From the NCBI RefSeq assembly GCF_027158205.1, contig NZ_JAPVLU010000011.1, forward strand, positions 153,776 to 217,775: 64,000 nucleotides of DNA, given 5' to 3'. A program made the translations under genes and the position numbers. Source of the stretch: Streptomyces sp. H39-S7 (GTDB taxonomy: Bacteria > Actinomycetota > Actinomycetes > Streptomycetales > Streptomycetaceae). Below the pieces are notes generated by a model, which was given only the letters and a program-made list of their open reading frames with translations, was not told the origin of the DNA and did not search any database. Of the stretch, positions 26,455 through 35,171 are shown one piece after another (the stretch's first letter is position 1; the number at the start of each line of letters is the position of its first letter).

Positions 26455-26628
26455 CTCCCGGAGCCCCGACGGGATGTAGTCGGTCCACAGGTTCACCCCC
26501 ACGGTGGTCGCCCCCTGCATGTTCCAGGTCAGGAACGGGGTCTGGTCCGGGGGCGAGGCATGGGCGGGGGTGGCGGTCACAGCGGTGCATGGCACGACCA
26601 GGAGGGCGAACAGCAGCGCCTGGACCAT
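26455..26628 (-). pseudogene. Truncated secreted CdtB/DNase I-like nuclease
   Basis: Signal peptide VQALLFALLVVPCTAVTATP with cleavage near AHA-S, then TPFLTWNMQGATTVGVNLWT. The TWNMQG block is the first strand and metal-binding Asn of endonuclease/exonuclease/phosphatase proteins, here in the CdtB (cytolethal distending toxin subunit B) style TWNxQGxxxxxxxKW. The match stops after DYIPSGLREA; the catalytic His/Asp region is missing. The remnant points head-on at the eCIS-type cargo gene, ending about 60 bases away. Confidence 0.5.
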
Positions 26629-26961
26629 GCCGAGGGCGACCGATCTGCCGCGCGGCCCGCCGGACCGTGCCCGGGACAGCCCTCCTGCCGTGGACGGTGA
26701 CGACTACCTCACGCTGTACCGGCTGTGGTTCGCCGACGGCCATGGGCCTGTCGACGATTTGGGGCCTCCCGCTCCTCGCCCGCACCCTCCGGCGGCGGTC
26801 CCTCCCCGGGTAGCACCGGCTGGTCCGTGCCATCCGGGGTGGGCGGTAGGCCCGCAATCTTGCGGCGCGGATGGGCCTCGGGCCGGCCGCCGCGCGGGGT
26901 TCGGCAGGACGGCACCGGCATCCGGCAGAGCCCGCGTCGGGACCCGCACGGGGCCGCCCGT

Positions 26962-27315
26962 TCAGGAGTGGAGCATGCGCGTCCAGTCCTCCGGCACGCG
27001 GCCGGCCGGGCCCGGGACCGGCTGGTCCGACGGGTGCCCAAACGGCGGGGTCAGCTCGGGGCCGGACTCGTACAGCTCGTCGGCGGCGTAGTCCCAGAAC
27101 CAGTCCTCGCCCGGTTCGTAGCTCTGCACCACCGGATGGCCGGTGGCCTTCCAGTGGGCGGTGGCGTGCTGGCCGGGCGAGGAGTCGCAGCAGCCGATGT
27201 GGCCGCACTGGGCGCAGCGGCGCAGGTGGAACCACCAGCCGCCCGCCGCGTCGCAGTCCGCACAGCCGGGGCCGCTGGGCGGGGTGGTCAGGTCGACTCC
27301 GTCGATGGCACTCAT
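26962..27315 (-). CDS. UBP-type zinc finger protein
   Basis: 117 residues from ATG 27315. The ATGA overlap with the kinase stop (27312-27315) shows translational coupling. The Zn-UBP fold is visible: GCADCDAAGGWWFHLRRCAQ, CGHIGCCDSSPGQHATAH and TGHPVVQSYEPGEDWFWDY, giving the CxxC...CxxC...H...H ligand series. In eukaryotes this domain binds the C-terminus of ubiquitin; stand-alone bacterial copies have no settled function. Its place as third gene after a sensor kinase and receiver-reductase suggests a role in the same signalling pathway. Complete. Confidence 0.85.
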   Translation of the reverse strand: MSAIDGVDLTTPPSGPGCADCDAAGGWWFHLRRCAQCGHIGCCDSSPGQHATAHWKATGHPVVQSYEPGEDWFWDYAADELYESGPELTPPFGHPSDQPVPGPAGRVPEDWTRMLHS

Positions 27316-28811
27316 GGAGACTCCTCGTGGTTCGGGGTTCCCGGCACGGTGTCCGGTTCGGCGGGCGGTTCGGTGTCGGTCTCCGGGGCGGTCAGCGGCA
27401 GCAGGACCTGGAAGCGGGTGTCCCCGGGTACGGATTCGACCTGGAGGCTGCCGTGGTGCTTGCTGACGACGATCCGCCAGGAGATGTCCAGGCCGAGCCC
27501 GGTGCCCTCGCCGACCGGTTTGGTGGTGAAGAAGGGGTCGAAGATGCGGCTGCGGATGTCCGCCGGGACGCCGGGCCCGGTGTCCCGGAACTCCACCAGC
27601 AGCCGGTCCCCCGCCCGGGCCGTGCGGACGGTGAGCGTGCCCTCGCCTCCCGTGCTCCCCATGGCGAAGACGGCGTTGTCGATGAGGTTGGTCCACACCT
27701 GGTTGAGCTCCGCCGGGTACGCGGGCACGTCCGGCACCGAGCGGTCGTACTCCTTGACCACCCGGATCCCGCGGCCGATCTTGCCGGAGAGCATCAGCAG
27801 GGTGCTGTCGAGGAGTTCGTGGACGTCGACGACCCGGTGTGAGGCGCGGTCGAGCTGCGAGTACTGCTTGGCGGCGTCCACGAGGTGCGAGATGCGGGTG
27901 GTGGAGTCGTCGATCTCGTCCATCAACAGCTCGGTCTCCACCGTGTAGCTGAGCCAGCCGATGGCCCCCGGCAGGATGTCTTCGGCCACCGTCGCCGCCA
28001 CGTGGTCCAGCCAGTCCGTGTCCAGGCCTGCCTGGACGAAGACGGGTGCGATCCGCCAGCCCTCCGCGATGCCGTGGTCCTCCAGCCAGTCGGCGAGTTC
28101 GTCCTCCCGGTCGGACGCCTCCATAGGGCTCAGCACCGGTGCCTTGGCGACGAGTTCGGCGGTGCGCTCCTGGATCTCGATGAGCTCGGCGAGGGCCTCA
28201 CGGGAGTAGGGGCCCTGGGCGATGACCGCCAGCTTGTGCCGCATCTTGCCGACCCGTTCGCGCAGCGTCGCGGTGGCCCGGACCGCCGCGGCGGCCGGGT
28301 TGTTGAGCTCATGGGTGAGCCCGGCGGACAACGAGCCCAGCGCCAGCAGCCGTTCACGCTGGCCGATGGCCTGCTGGGTGCTCCTCGATCCGAAGAAGAG
28401 CCCCTCCAGCAGGTGGGCGGCCATCGGGAACCATTCCCGCATGACGTCCGCGAACGACTGCGCAGGCAGCACGAAGAACCGCGTCGACTCGGTCACTCGC
28501 ATCGAGTTGTTGTACACCTGGGGCACCCGGTCGCCCAGGTAGGCCTGCATCGCCCCCGCATACACCCCGCGCTGCGAGGTCCGGCCCACCTCCACGTCGT
28601 CGCCGCCGACCCGGCGCGACAGCACGACGGTGCCCTCGATCATCACGTAGAAGCAGGTCGCGGGGGCGCCCTCGGCGTACACGGGACCGGCGTCGAACCG
28701 CTCCACGCGCCCCTCGGCGCAGAGCTGGCCGAGCTGCTCCGGGGAGAGCTTCTCGAAGAGGAACAGCGAGGCAATCTCCTGCGGGCTGCAGGGCATGACC
28801 CGCCCGCTCAC
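27312..28811 (-). CDS. Sensor histidine kinase with cyclic-nucleotide-binding domain
   Basis: 499 residues from GTG 28811, which overlaps the upstream stop (GTGA) and has GGAG six bases ahead; ATG 28796 is an alternative. Residues 15-140 form a cNMP-binding (CAP_ED) barrel (FDAGPVYAEGAPATCFYVMI; GDDVEVGRTSQRGVYAGAMQ). The phospho-acceptor is H167 in SLSAGLTHELNNPAAAA. The HATPase_c domain has N-box NQVWTNLIDNAVFAMG, G1 DTGPGVP, F-box FDPFFTTKP and G2 GTGLGLDISWRI. No membrane helices, so it is a cytoplasmic sensor. Its partner receiver is fused to the reductase upstream. Ligand (cAMP, cGMP or other) unknown. Confidence 0.92.
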   Translation of the reverse strand: MSGRVMPCSPQEIASLFLFEKLSPEQLGQLCAEGRVERFDAGPVYAEGAPATCFYVMIEGTVVLSRRVGGDDVEVGRTSQRGVYAGAMQAYLGDRVPQVYNNSMRVTESTRFFVLPAQSFADVMREWFPMAAHLLEGLFFGSRSTQQAIGQRERLLALGSLSAGLTHELNNPAAAAVRATATLRERVGKMRHKLAVIAQGPYSREALAELIEIQERTAELVAKAPVLSPMEASDREDELADWLEDHGIAEGWRIAPVFVQAGLDTDWLDHVAATVAEDILPGAIGWLSYTVETELLMDEIDDSTTRISHLVDAAKQYSQLDRASHRVVDVHELLDSTLLMLSGKIGRGIRVVKEYDRSVPDVPAYPAELNQVWTNLIDNAVFAMGSTGGEGTLTVRTARAGDRLLVEFRDTGPGVPADIRSRIFDPFFTTKPVGEGTGLGLDISWRIVVSKHHGSLQVESVPGDTRFQVLLPLTAPETDTEPPAEPDTVPGTPNHEESP

Positions 28812-30484
28812 GACTGCTCCAGGTATCGGTGGACGAGCATGACAGCCATGGCTCCTTCTCCGACGGCGGACGCGACGCGCTTCGCCGACCGGGCGCGCGC
28901 GTCGCCCGCCACGAACACGCCGGGCACGTTGGTCTCCAGGTGGTAGGGCGGCCTGTCCAGCGCCCACTCGGCCGGCGGCCTGCCGTCCGGGGTGAGGTCC
29001 GGCCCGGCCAGGATGAAGCCGTGTTCGTCGCGCAGCACCGCACCGTCCAGCCAGTCGGTGAGCGGGGCCGCACCGATGAAGACGAACATCCACTGGGTGT
29101 CGACGAGTTCGCTCACGCCCGTGTCCACGTCCCGGAGCGTGACCTGCTCCAGGTGCCCGTCGCCGTGCGCCGCCTCGACCACGGTGCGGGTCCGCACCGT
29201 GATGTTCGGCGCCTCCTCGATCTGCTGGATCAGGTAGTACGACATCGAGGCGGTCAGGGATTCCCCGCGGACCAGCAGCGTCACGGACTTCGCGCCCCGC
29301 GCCAGGTACATCGCCGCCTGTCCGGCGGAATTGGCCCCGCCCACGATGTACACGTCCTGCCCCAGGCAGGCGGCGGCCTCCGTGAGCGAGGAGCCGTAGT
29401 ACACCCCGCAGCCGGTCAGGTCCTCGCAGCCCGGGGCCTGGAGCTGCCGGTAGGAGACGCCGGTGGCCAGGATGACGCTGTGCGCGGCGATCGTCGAGCC
29501 GTCGGAGAAGCGGACCACGCGCGCCGCGCCGTTGGCCTCCAGCCCCATGACCTCGCGGGCGGTGAGGATCTCGGCTCCGAACCGGCCGGCCTGGCGGCGG
29601 GCCCGGTCGGTGAGCTGTGCGCCCGACACGCCGTCCGGGAATCCGAGGTAGTTCTCGATGCGGGAGCTCTGCCCGGCCTGCCCGCCGGTCGCCGAGCGCT
29701 CGACCAGGACGGTCCGCAGCCCTTCGGAGGCGCCGTACAGGGCCGAGCCGAGCCCTGCCGGGCCGCCGCCGATCACGATGAGGTCGTAGAAGTCGGCGGT
29801 GGGCGTGGTCGCGAGTCCCACGTGCGCGGCCAGCTCGGGGACGTCCGGCTCGACCAGGACGCCGCCTCCCGGGGCGATGACCACGGGCAGCCGCTGTCCG
29901 TCGGCGCCGGCCGCCTGCAGCAGCCGCTGCGCCTCCGGCTCCTCGGAGGAGTACCAGCGGTAAGGCACCTGGTTGCGGGCCAGGAACTCCCGTACGGCCG
30001 ACGAGCGGGCCGACCAGCGGTGGCCGACCACCTTGGTGGCGGGCACCGGCCGGTGGTCGCTGGAGCGCCAGGCGGCGAGGAGGTCGTCGATGACCGGGTA
30101 GAGCTTCTCCTCCGGCGGGTCCCACGGCTTGAGGAGGTAGTGGTCGAGGTCGACGACGTTGATGGCGTCGATCGCCGCGTTGGTGTCGGCGTACGCGGTC
30201 AGCAGCACGCGCCGCGCGCCCGGATACACGGCCAGGGCCTGTTCGAGGAACTCGATGCCGTTCATCTGCGGCATGCGGTAGTCGGCGAGGATCACGGCGA
30301 CCAGGTCGCCCCGCAGCTTCAGCTCGCGCAGGGCCTCCAGCGCGGACTCGCCGGATTCGGCGCGCACGATCCGGTACCCGGATCCGTAGCGTCGCCGCAG
30401 GTCACGGGCGATGGCGCGGGAAACTCCCGGATCGTCGTCCACGGTCAGGATCACGGTCCGCGCGGTGTCGGCGCCCTCTGTCAT
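28808..30484 (-). CDS. Response-regulator receiver fused to thioredoxin-reductase-like FAD protein
   Basis: 558 residues from ATG 30484. The receiver (1-135) has the acidic pocket VDDDP, phospho-acceptor D68 in VILADYRMPQMNG and K119 in YLLKPW. A linker of about 110 residues (VPYRWYSSEEPEAQRLLQAA) resembles a degenerate glutaredoxin-like segment. The reductase begins at about 245 with DLIVIGGGPAGLGSALYGAS (FAD), has VYIVGGANSAGQAAMYLARG for NAD(P)H, and ends NVPGVFVAGDAR. The redox CxxC of real thioredoxin reductases is absent: the site reads GCGVYYGSS. It is first in a three-gene operon with the cNMP-binding kinase and UBP finger. Phosphorylation controlling a flavin oxidoreductase is inferred. 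Confidence 0.9.
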   Translation of the reverse strand: MTEGADTARTVILTVDDDPGVSRAIARDLRRRYGSGYRIVRAESGESALEALRELKLRGDLVAVILADYRMPQMNGIEFLEQALAVYPGARRVLLTAYADTNAAIDAINVVDLDHYLLKPWDPPEEKLYPVIDDLLAAWRSSDHRPVPATKVVGHRWSARSSAVREFLARNQVPYRWYSSEEPEAQRLLQAAGADGQRLPVVIAPGGGVLVEPDVPELAAHVGLATTPTADFYDLIVIGGGPAGLGSALYGASEGLRTVLVERSATGGQAGQSSRIENYLGFPDGVSGAQLTDRARRQAGRFGAEILTAREVMGLEANGAARVVRFSDGSTIAAHSVILATGVSYRQLQAPGCEDLTGCGVYYGSSLTEAAACLGQDVYIVGGANSAGQAAMYLARGAKSVTLLVRGESLTASMSYYLIQQIEEAPNITVRTRTVVEAAHGDGHLEQVTLRDVDTGVSELVDTQWMFVFIGAAPLTDWLDGAVLRDEHGFILAGPDLTPDGRPPAEWALDRPPYHLETNVPGVFVAGDARARSAKRVASAVGEGAMAVMLVHRYLEQS

Positions 30485-30769
30485 ACCTCTCCCGCCCCGA
30501 GTGGCCTGGTCCGGCGGCGCGGCGCGGCAAGCCGCCCGCGCACGGTTCGTGTCCATCCTAAGTTCGATCGTCCGGGTGCGCCCCGGGACGCCCGCCCAGC
30601 CGCGGGTCCTCACCCCGAGGCGGCCGGCGTCAGGCGGACGGGCACAGGATCAGGCGGTTGGGCGGGGTCGGCCGCGGCCGCGGACGGCGCAGGCCCGCCG
30701 CGCCGGGAGTGGACGAGCCGAGGACGCTCGGGTGCGGGGCACCGGTGCAGGCCGGGACGGGCCGCGGCG

Positions 30770-31024
30770 GATCCCCGGCTGAGCGGCGCGCTCCAGGCCC
30801 TGCACGAGAACACCGGCCATCCCTGGTCGGTCCCCGAGCTCGCCGCGATCAGGGGCCTGTCCCGGGCGCCCTTCACCCGCATCCTCCGCGAGGTCCTCGA
30901 CCAGACCCCGATGCAGTACCTGACCGACTGGCGGATGGCCCCCGCCCGCGAGATCCTGCGCACCGGCGATATCGCCATGAGCAACATCGCCCGCTGCAGC
31001 TCGCCCTACGCCTTCGCCGCAAGC
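30770..31024 (+). pseudogene. AraC-family regulator, C-terminal fragment
   Basis: The frame reads DPRLSGALQALHENTGHPWS, VPELAAIRGLSRAPFTRILR, VLDQTPMQYLTDWRMAPARE and ILRTGDIAMSNIA, the double helix-turn-helix of AraC/XylS regulators. The usual IGYxSxxAFxRAFRR block is damaged (RCSSPYAFAASLPPPTP), and no N-terminal domain or start lies upstream. Decayed. Confidence 0.7.
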
Positions 31025-31478
31025 CTTCCGCCGCCAACTCCCAGGCGCCCGGCGCCTGGCAGCGATTCGGCCCGGGCTCGTACGCTACGCCGGACAGCAC
31101 CCGGCACCCTGATCCACGCCGGCTCCACCGGACGACATCGCCGGTGCCCAACTGCTCCACCGGAAGCTCGATCACGTCGAACACCCAGCGGGCGATCCGA
31201 CGGGCCGACACCGTCAAGCTCGCGTCGGTCAGCGGCGAGATCCCGCCAGTCGTTGACACCGATCGGGACATCTCTTTGCCGCCCCGCGGCAAGGTGCTGC
31301 GCGGCCTACGGGTGACGGCCACCGCCTTCCTCGCCGACTGCCGCGCCCGCCTCGCCTTCGACCTGCTCTCCGACCCTGGAACGCCGTAGTGCTCTAGACG
31401 CTGCGCGACGGACCCAGCCGCCCGGGTCGGACTGCGCGAGCGGATCGGGGGCATCAGCTCCCAGGTCCCTACCGACAC

Positions 31479-31556
31479 GTTCGCCAACTCCGGCGAGGAC
31501 GGCACGCTTCGGGTCTGGGACCGGGCCACCGGAACCTGCACCGCCACCCCCCTCAC
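31479..31556 (+). pseudogene. WD40-repeat fragment
   Basis: One blade is readable: FANSGEDGTLRVWDRATGTC then TATPLT, matching xxAxSGxDGTxRVWDxxTG. Nothing of a larger WD40 protein remains on either side. Confidence 0.5.
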
Positions 31557-31569
31557 CAATCGCACCCGC

Positions 31570-31650
31570 CACGGGGGTTCGGTGCTGAAGAAGGACTCCA
31601 TGGCCGCGTTGTCGCCGGCTGCCCCGACCCTCCCGCCCTCCAGCAGTAGC
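31570..31650 (-). pseudogene. IS3-family transposase scrap
   Basis: GRVGAAGDNAAMESFFST on the minus strand is the block around the second catalytic Asp and late Glu of IS3-family integrases (GSxGDNAxxESFF). About 25 residues remain. Confidence 0.5.
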
Positions 31651-31684
31651 AGCACTGACCGTTCCGGTCCCGCGCAGATGCCGG

Positions 31685-32305
31685 TCAGGCGGGTTCGGGG
31701 TTGGATGAAGCGGCTGTGCTCCAGCCCTGTTCGAGCAGGAGGCTTGCCCGGTCCACGGCGTCGGCAGCGTCGGCGCGGGAGCCGGCGAACGCGAGGGTTT
31801 CCAGGGTGAACCGGGCGTAGACCGCGCACAGGAGATCGTCGCTCGGGCGGTTGGTCTGCTCGGCCAGGGCCCGGGCCAGGGCGTTCTCGTGGCGCAGGGC
31901 CATCGCGCGAGCGTACTCACGCAGGGCAGGCGTCTGCTGGATGAGCTGCTGGAACTGCACGAAGCGCGGGTCGCGGGTATTGGGCGAGGTGACGAGACTC
32001 GCGAGGTGAGCCCGCAAGGCCGCGGGGATCGTCTGGCCCGGAGGCCGTTCGGTGACCGCGGCGATCAGGGCGTCCTCGTTGTCGGCGTCCTCGTCGAAGA
32101 CCAAGGCCTCTTTACCGCCGGGGAAGTAGTTGAACAGGGTCGACACTGACACGTCGGCGACGTCGGCGATCTCGCGGACGCCCACCTGGTCGTATCCGCG
32201 CTCCAGGAACAGTCGCAGCGCGGTGTCGGCCAGCGCCTGACGGGTGGCGGCCTTCTTGCGTGCGCGACGCCCGCCCTGCGCCGGGCGATCGCTCATCTCA
32301 TCCAT
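31685..32305 (-). CDS. TetR-family transcriptional regulator
   Basis: 206 residues from ATG 32305 (AGGA eight bases ahead; in-frame ATGs at 32314 and 32296 are alternatives). The N-terminal helix-turn-helix is RQALADTALRLFLERGYDQV, GVREIADVADVSVSTLFNYF and PGGKEALVF, classic TetR_N. The rest is an all-helical ligand and dimer domain with LRAHLASLVTSPNTRDPRFV. It is divergent from the flavin monooxygenase at 32446, with an A+T-rich inverted repeat between, so it probably represses that enzyme and itself, with the enzyme's substrate or a related aromatic as inducer. Confidence 0.9.
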   Translation of the reverse strand: MDEMSDRPAQGGRRARKKAATRQALADTALRLFLERGYDQVGVREIADVADVSVSTLFNYFPGGKEALVFDEDADNEDALIAAVTERPPGQTIPAALRAHLASLVTSPNTRDPRFVQFQQLIQQTPALREYARAMALRHENALARALAEQTNRPSDDLLCAVYARFTLETLAFAGSRADAADAVDRASLLLEQGWSTAASSNPEPA

Positions 32306-32335
32306 GCCGTCCATCCTATTCCAGACTTTCGCACT

Positions 32336-32364
32336 GCAACATATTTGGAACTGTTGTATGTTTG
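32336..32364. promoter_or_regulatory. Candidate TetR operator
   Basis: A+T-rich dyad in the TetR/monooxygenase divergent region: AACATA (32338-32343) and TATGTT (32357-32362) pair perfectly around a 13-base centre. Spacing and position fit a TetR dimer blocking both promoters. Confidence 0.5.
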
Positions 32365-32445
32365 TATCGGTTGGAGATTTTCCGGCCGTGCTGGACATCT
32401 TGGCGGCACCCGGCCGCGCACCGGCGCCCGAGAATGGACCCCCTC

Positions 32446-33597
32446 ATGAACCCCGCAGCCCCCACGCAGGCCAGAATCAGCATCATCGGCGCCGGACCGG
32501 GCGGGCTGACCTGCGCCCGCATCCTGCAGCGACGCGGCATCCCCGTCACCGTCTACGACCGGGACGCAGGCCCCGATGTCCGCAACCAGGGCGGCACCCT
32601 GGACCTGCACGCCGACAACGGCCAGATCGCCCTGCGCGAGGCCGGCCTGCTGGACGAGTTCTTCGAACTGGCCCGCCCCGAGGGTCAGGAGATGCGTCAG
32701 ATGAACCCCGACGGCGCACTTCTCTCGCACCAGGTCCCGGACGCCGACGAGCTTTTCAAGCCGGAGATCGACCGCGGCCAGCTGCGCGACCTGCTGCTGG
32801 GCTCCCTGGAGCCGGGAACCGTGCAGTGGGGCCGCGACCTGGCATCGGTGAGCGGACCGGCGAAGGGCCCGCGCCGGCTGCACTTCACCGACGGCACCAC
32901 CCTGCAGAGCGATCTGGTCATCGGCGCCGACGGCGCCTTCTCCCGGGTGCGCCCCGCCGTGTCACCGGCCGTCCCGGAGTACTCCGGGGTGAGCTTCCTG
33001 GAGGCGTGGTTCAACGACGTCGAGAACGCACATCCCGAGATCGCCGGGCTGGTCGGCCAGGGCGGCGCCCACGCGGCTGACGGCGAGCGCGGGATGTTCG
33101 CCCAGCGCAACGGCGGCAACCACATCCGCGTCTACCTCATTCAGAAGGTCCCGGTCGACTGGATAAGCACGTGCGGTCTGGCCCCTGACGACACCGATGC
33201 CCTCCGCGCTCTGCTGTTGGAGCGTTACGCCCACTGGTCGCCCCAGATGCAGCGGCTGATCACCGACAACGACGGCCCCTACATCCAGCGGCCGATCTTC
33301 ACCCTGGCCGTCCCGCACACCTGGGAGCACAACCCGACCGTCGCCCTGCTCGGTGACGCCGCGCACCTCATGCCCCCGCTGGGCGTCGGCGTCAACCTCG
33401 CCATGCTCGACGCCAGCGAGCTGGCTGTGGCCCTGGCCGAGGCCGCCGCCATCGACGACGCCGTCCGCACCTACGAGCAGACCATGCTCCCGCGCTCCAC
33501 CGAGAACGCCAAGATCCTCGAAGGCGGCGCCGAATTCCTCCTGTCGATCGAGCTCCCCGACCTCGGAGACGACCAAGGGCCCACCGCCCAGTCGTGA
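32446..33597 (+). CDS. FAD-dependent monooxygenase (TetX-like)
   Basis: 383 residues from ATG 32446; ATG 32434 is in frame. N-terminal Rossmann motif ISIIGAGPGGLTCARILQRR (GxGxxG) for FAD, YDRDAGPDVRNQGGTLDLHA binding the flavin ribose, DG motif DLVIGADGAFSRVRPAV, and GD motif PTVALLGDAAHLMPPLGVGV. The GGTLDLH start is typical of TetX-type hydroxylases that modify tetracyclines or other aromatic polyketides. Usual length and single component. The divergent TetR gene suggests substrate-induced expression. Substrate is not deducible. Confidence 0.9.
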   Translation: MNPAAPTQARISIIGAGPGGLTCARILQRRGIPVTVYDRDAGPDVRNQGGTLDLHADNGQIALREAGLLDEFFELARPEGQEMRQMNPDGALLSHQVPDADELFKPEIDRGQLRDLLLGSLEPGTVQWGRDLASVSGPAKGPRRLHFTDGTTLQSDLVIGADGAFSRVRPAVSPAVPEYSGVSFLEAWFNDVENAHPEIAGLVGQGGAHAADGERGMFAQRNGGNHIRVYLIQKVPVDWISTCGLAPDDTDALRALLLERYAHWSPQMQRLITDNDGPYIQRPIFTLAVPHTWEHNPTVALLGDAAHLMPPLGVGVNLAMLDASELAVALAEAAAIDDAVRTYEQTMLPRSTENAKILEGGAEFLLSIELPDLGDDQGPTAQS

Positions 33598-33846
33598 ACC
33601 CGCAGCCGGCCCACGCATCGCCCTGTGCGCACAGCAGCGCGCTCGAGGCGAAGCACTCGGACCCCCCGTTGGTGAAACAGCCGGTAAGTACAGCCCGTGC
33701 TGATCGGTCTGCCACCTGTGGCCTGCCGTATGGCCGCAAGCCCGGCTATGTCGTGACGCTCTGATCGGCTGATATGCGGTGTGAACCGTGCCCGTTTGCC
33801 ACTGAAGATGGACCGGTGACGACTCGGCAGCCCTATCAGGTTGTGC

Positions 33847-34323
33847 CTAGGAAGCGCCCCACTCCGCCTGGACCCAGGCCAACTGTGCGTCGCTCAGCGT
33901 CGGATCGAACCCTTCCGGGAACAGCAGCATGCGCGGCTGCGGCCACATGTTCTCCGGCCCGTGCTCCTGGCAGTCCAAGGCGATGAGGTGCGGCCCTTCC
34001 CCGCAGGACTCGTACTGGTAGGGGCGGTCATGCACCTGGCAGACATATCCGAATACCGCACAGTCGTCATCGTCAGCCGGTTCGTAGGAGCCGGGATCGC
34101 TGATGACCACGGTTACCGGCTCTTGCCGGTTGAACCGAGGGATAGGCCGGGGATCACGCCACAGCAGTCGAGGAGGGAGCACGCGCCCATCATGCCCCGC
34201 GATCGACCCCTGCGGAGGAAACGCCTGCCAGGGCAACGTCGCCAAACGCCGGCGCCGCTGCCCTTCAAAAGCGCCGGACAGTCGGGCCAGGTCGGCCTCC
34301 CCATCCACCCGGGCGTACACCAT
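33847..34323 (-). CDS. Hypothetical protein
   Basis: 158 residues from ATG 34323 (MVYARVDGEADLARLSGAFE). No family recognised. Coding signal is good: LATLPWQAFPPQGSIAGHDG, VTVVISDPGSYEPADDDDCA, VFGYVCQVHDRPYQYESCGE and FDPTLSDAQLAWVQAEWG. Two Cys-His stretches (CQVHD, CQEHG) might bind metal. The ribosome binding site is weak. Immediately upstream is the papain-fold-like fragment on the other strand, so its true 5' end may have been rearranged. Confidence 0.55.
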   Translation of the reverse strand: MVYARVDGEADLARLSGAFEGQRRRRLATLPWQAFPPQGSIAGHDGRVLPPRLLWRDPRPIPRFNRQEPVTVVISDPGSYEPADDDDCAVFGYVCQVHDRPYQYESCGEGPHLIALDCQEHGPENMWPQPRMLLFPEGFDPTLSDAQLAWVQAEWGAS

Positions 34324-34349
34324 CGCACTCGACTCGAACAATGGGCAGT

Positions 34350-34500
34350 GGTTGGGACGGGGGGCAGTGGGTGCCCTGCTCCAGAACCCAGGTGGCCGCG
34401 GATTCGTCGCCGCAACCAAAGGCACGGGCTCCCAACACGGTCACATCGTCAACGTGAATGGCACAGTTGCCTTCTTCGACGACCCACAAGGACAGGCCCA
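34350..34500 (+). pseudogene. Papain-fold (Tox-PL/toxin-1-like) toxin fragment
   Basis: The plus-strand frame reads VGALLQNPGGRGFVAATKGT, GSQHGHIVNVNGTVAFFDDP and QGQAQ. In papain-fold deamidase/protease toxins, GxRGxVxxxxxxGxGHVFNV carries the catalytic His and FxDxQxG the Asp; both positions are recognisable (GHIVNV, FFDDPQGQ). The upstream catalytic Cys region and all delivery domains are absent. It lies between two minus-strand genes and interrupts the end of the signal peptidase. Confidence 0.4.
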
Positions 34501-35061
34501 GCCAGCCGGCTGCCGCACCCGCGGGCGCCCCGGCCCGATCCGCGGCACGCGGATCGCCTCCATCACGGCGATTCTCTGGGTGCAGTCGTTGGTATGGCCG
34601 CCCGTGATCGTGAAGGCCGGCGGCCGGCCCGACGCATCGCAGCTCCGCTCCGGCCAATTGACCATTCCGTTCAGGAGATAGGGCTCGTCGAGCGGCTTGC
34701 CGTTCACCACCACCGGGCCCTGTCCCGTGCAGGTGACCCGGTCCCCTCCGATGCCGATCACGCGCTTGAGGACGCGAGCGGGTATGCCCCACTCCGGGAG
34801 AGGGATCACGACCACATCTCCACGTCCCACCTCAGAGCCGTCCACCTTCTCCGCGACGATGGTGCTGTCCTGGGTGAAAGTCGGCCGCATCGCGTCGCTC
34901 GACTGGGAGAACAGCTCGGTGTTCGACCAGAACGCGACGATGTCGGCCAGCATCAGCAGCGCTCCGGCTACCGCCACCGCACACCAGACGACCAACCTTC
35001 TTCGGTTCGTTCTGCGAACCGGAGCCGGTACCGGCCGCGGCGATCCCACCGGGTTGTCCAT
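34441..35061 (-). pseudogene. Signal peptidase I, C-terminus damaged
   Basis: From ATG 35061: one membrane anchor (RRLVVWCAVAVAGALLMLAD), then the S26 catalytic Ser in FSQSSDAMRPTF and the Lys in RVLKRVIGIGGDRVT, with VVVNGKPLDEPYLLNG after it. Instead of the conserved GDNRxxSxDSR box, the frame runs into CTQRIAVMEAIRVPRIGPGR and then into sequence antisense to the toxin-like fragment. The catalytic dyad is present but the C-terminal fold is missing, so it is probably inactive. Confidence 0.65.
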
Positions 35062-35171
35062 GTTGCTTCCTCACACGCCATCGTCCTCCGCTGATCGAAC
35101 GACGCGGGAGGCATCGTAGAGGGCCTCCGCACCGTCTGAACGGCCGCCCCCACCCGCGTGCGCGCAGGCGG

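Noticed and set aside
26640..26960. Possible small genes between the nuclease remnant and the UBP gene
   Set aside because: Frames on both strands are Arg/Pro/Gly-rich without motifs; no ribosome binding site.
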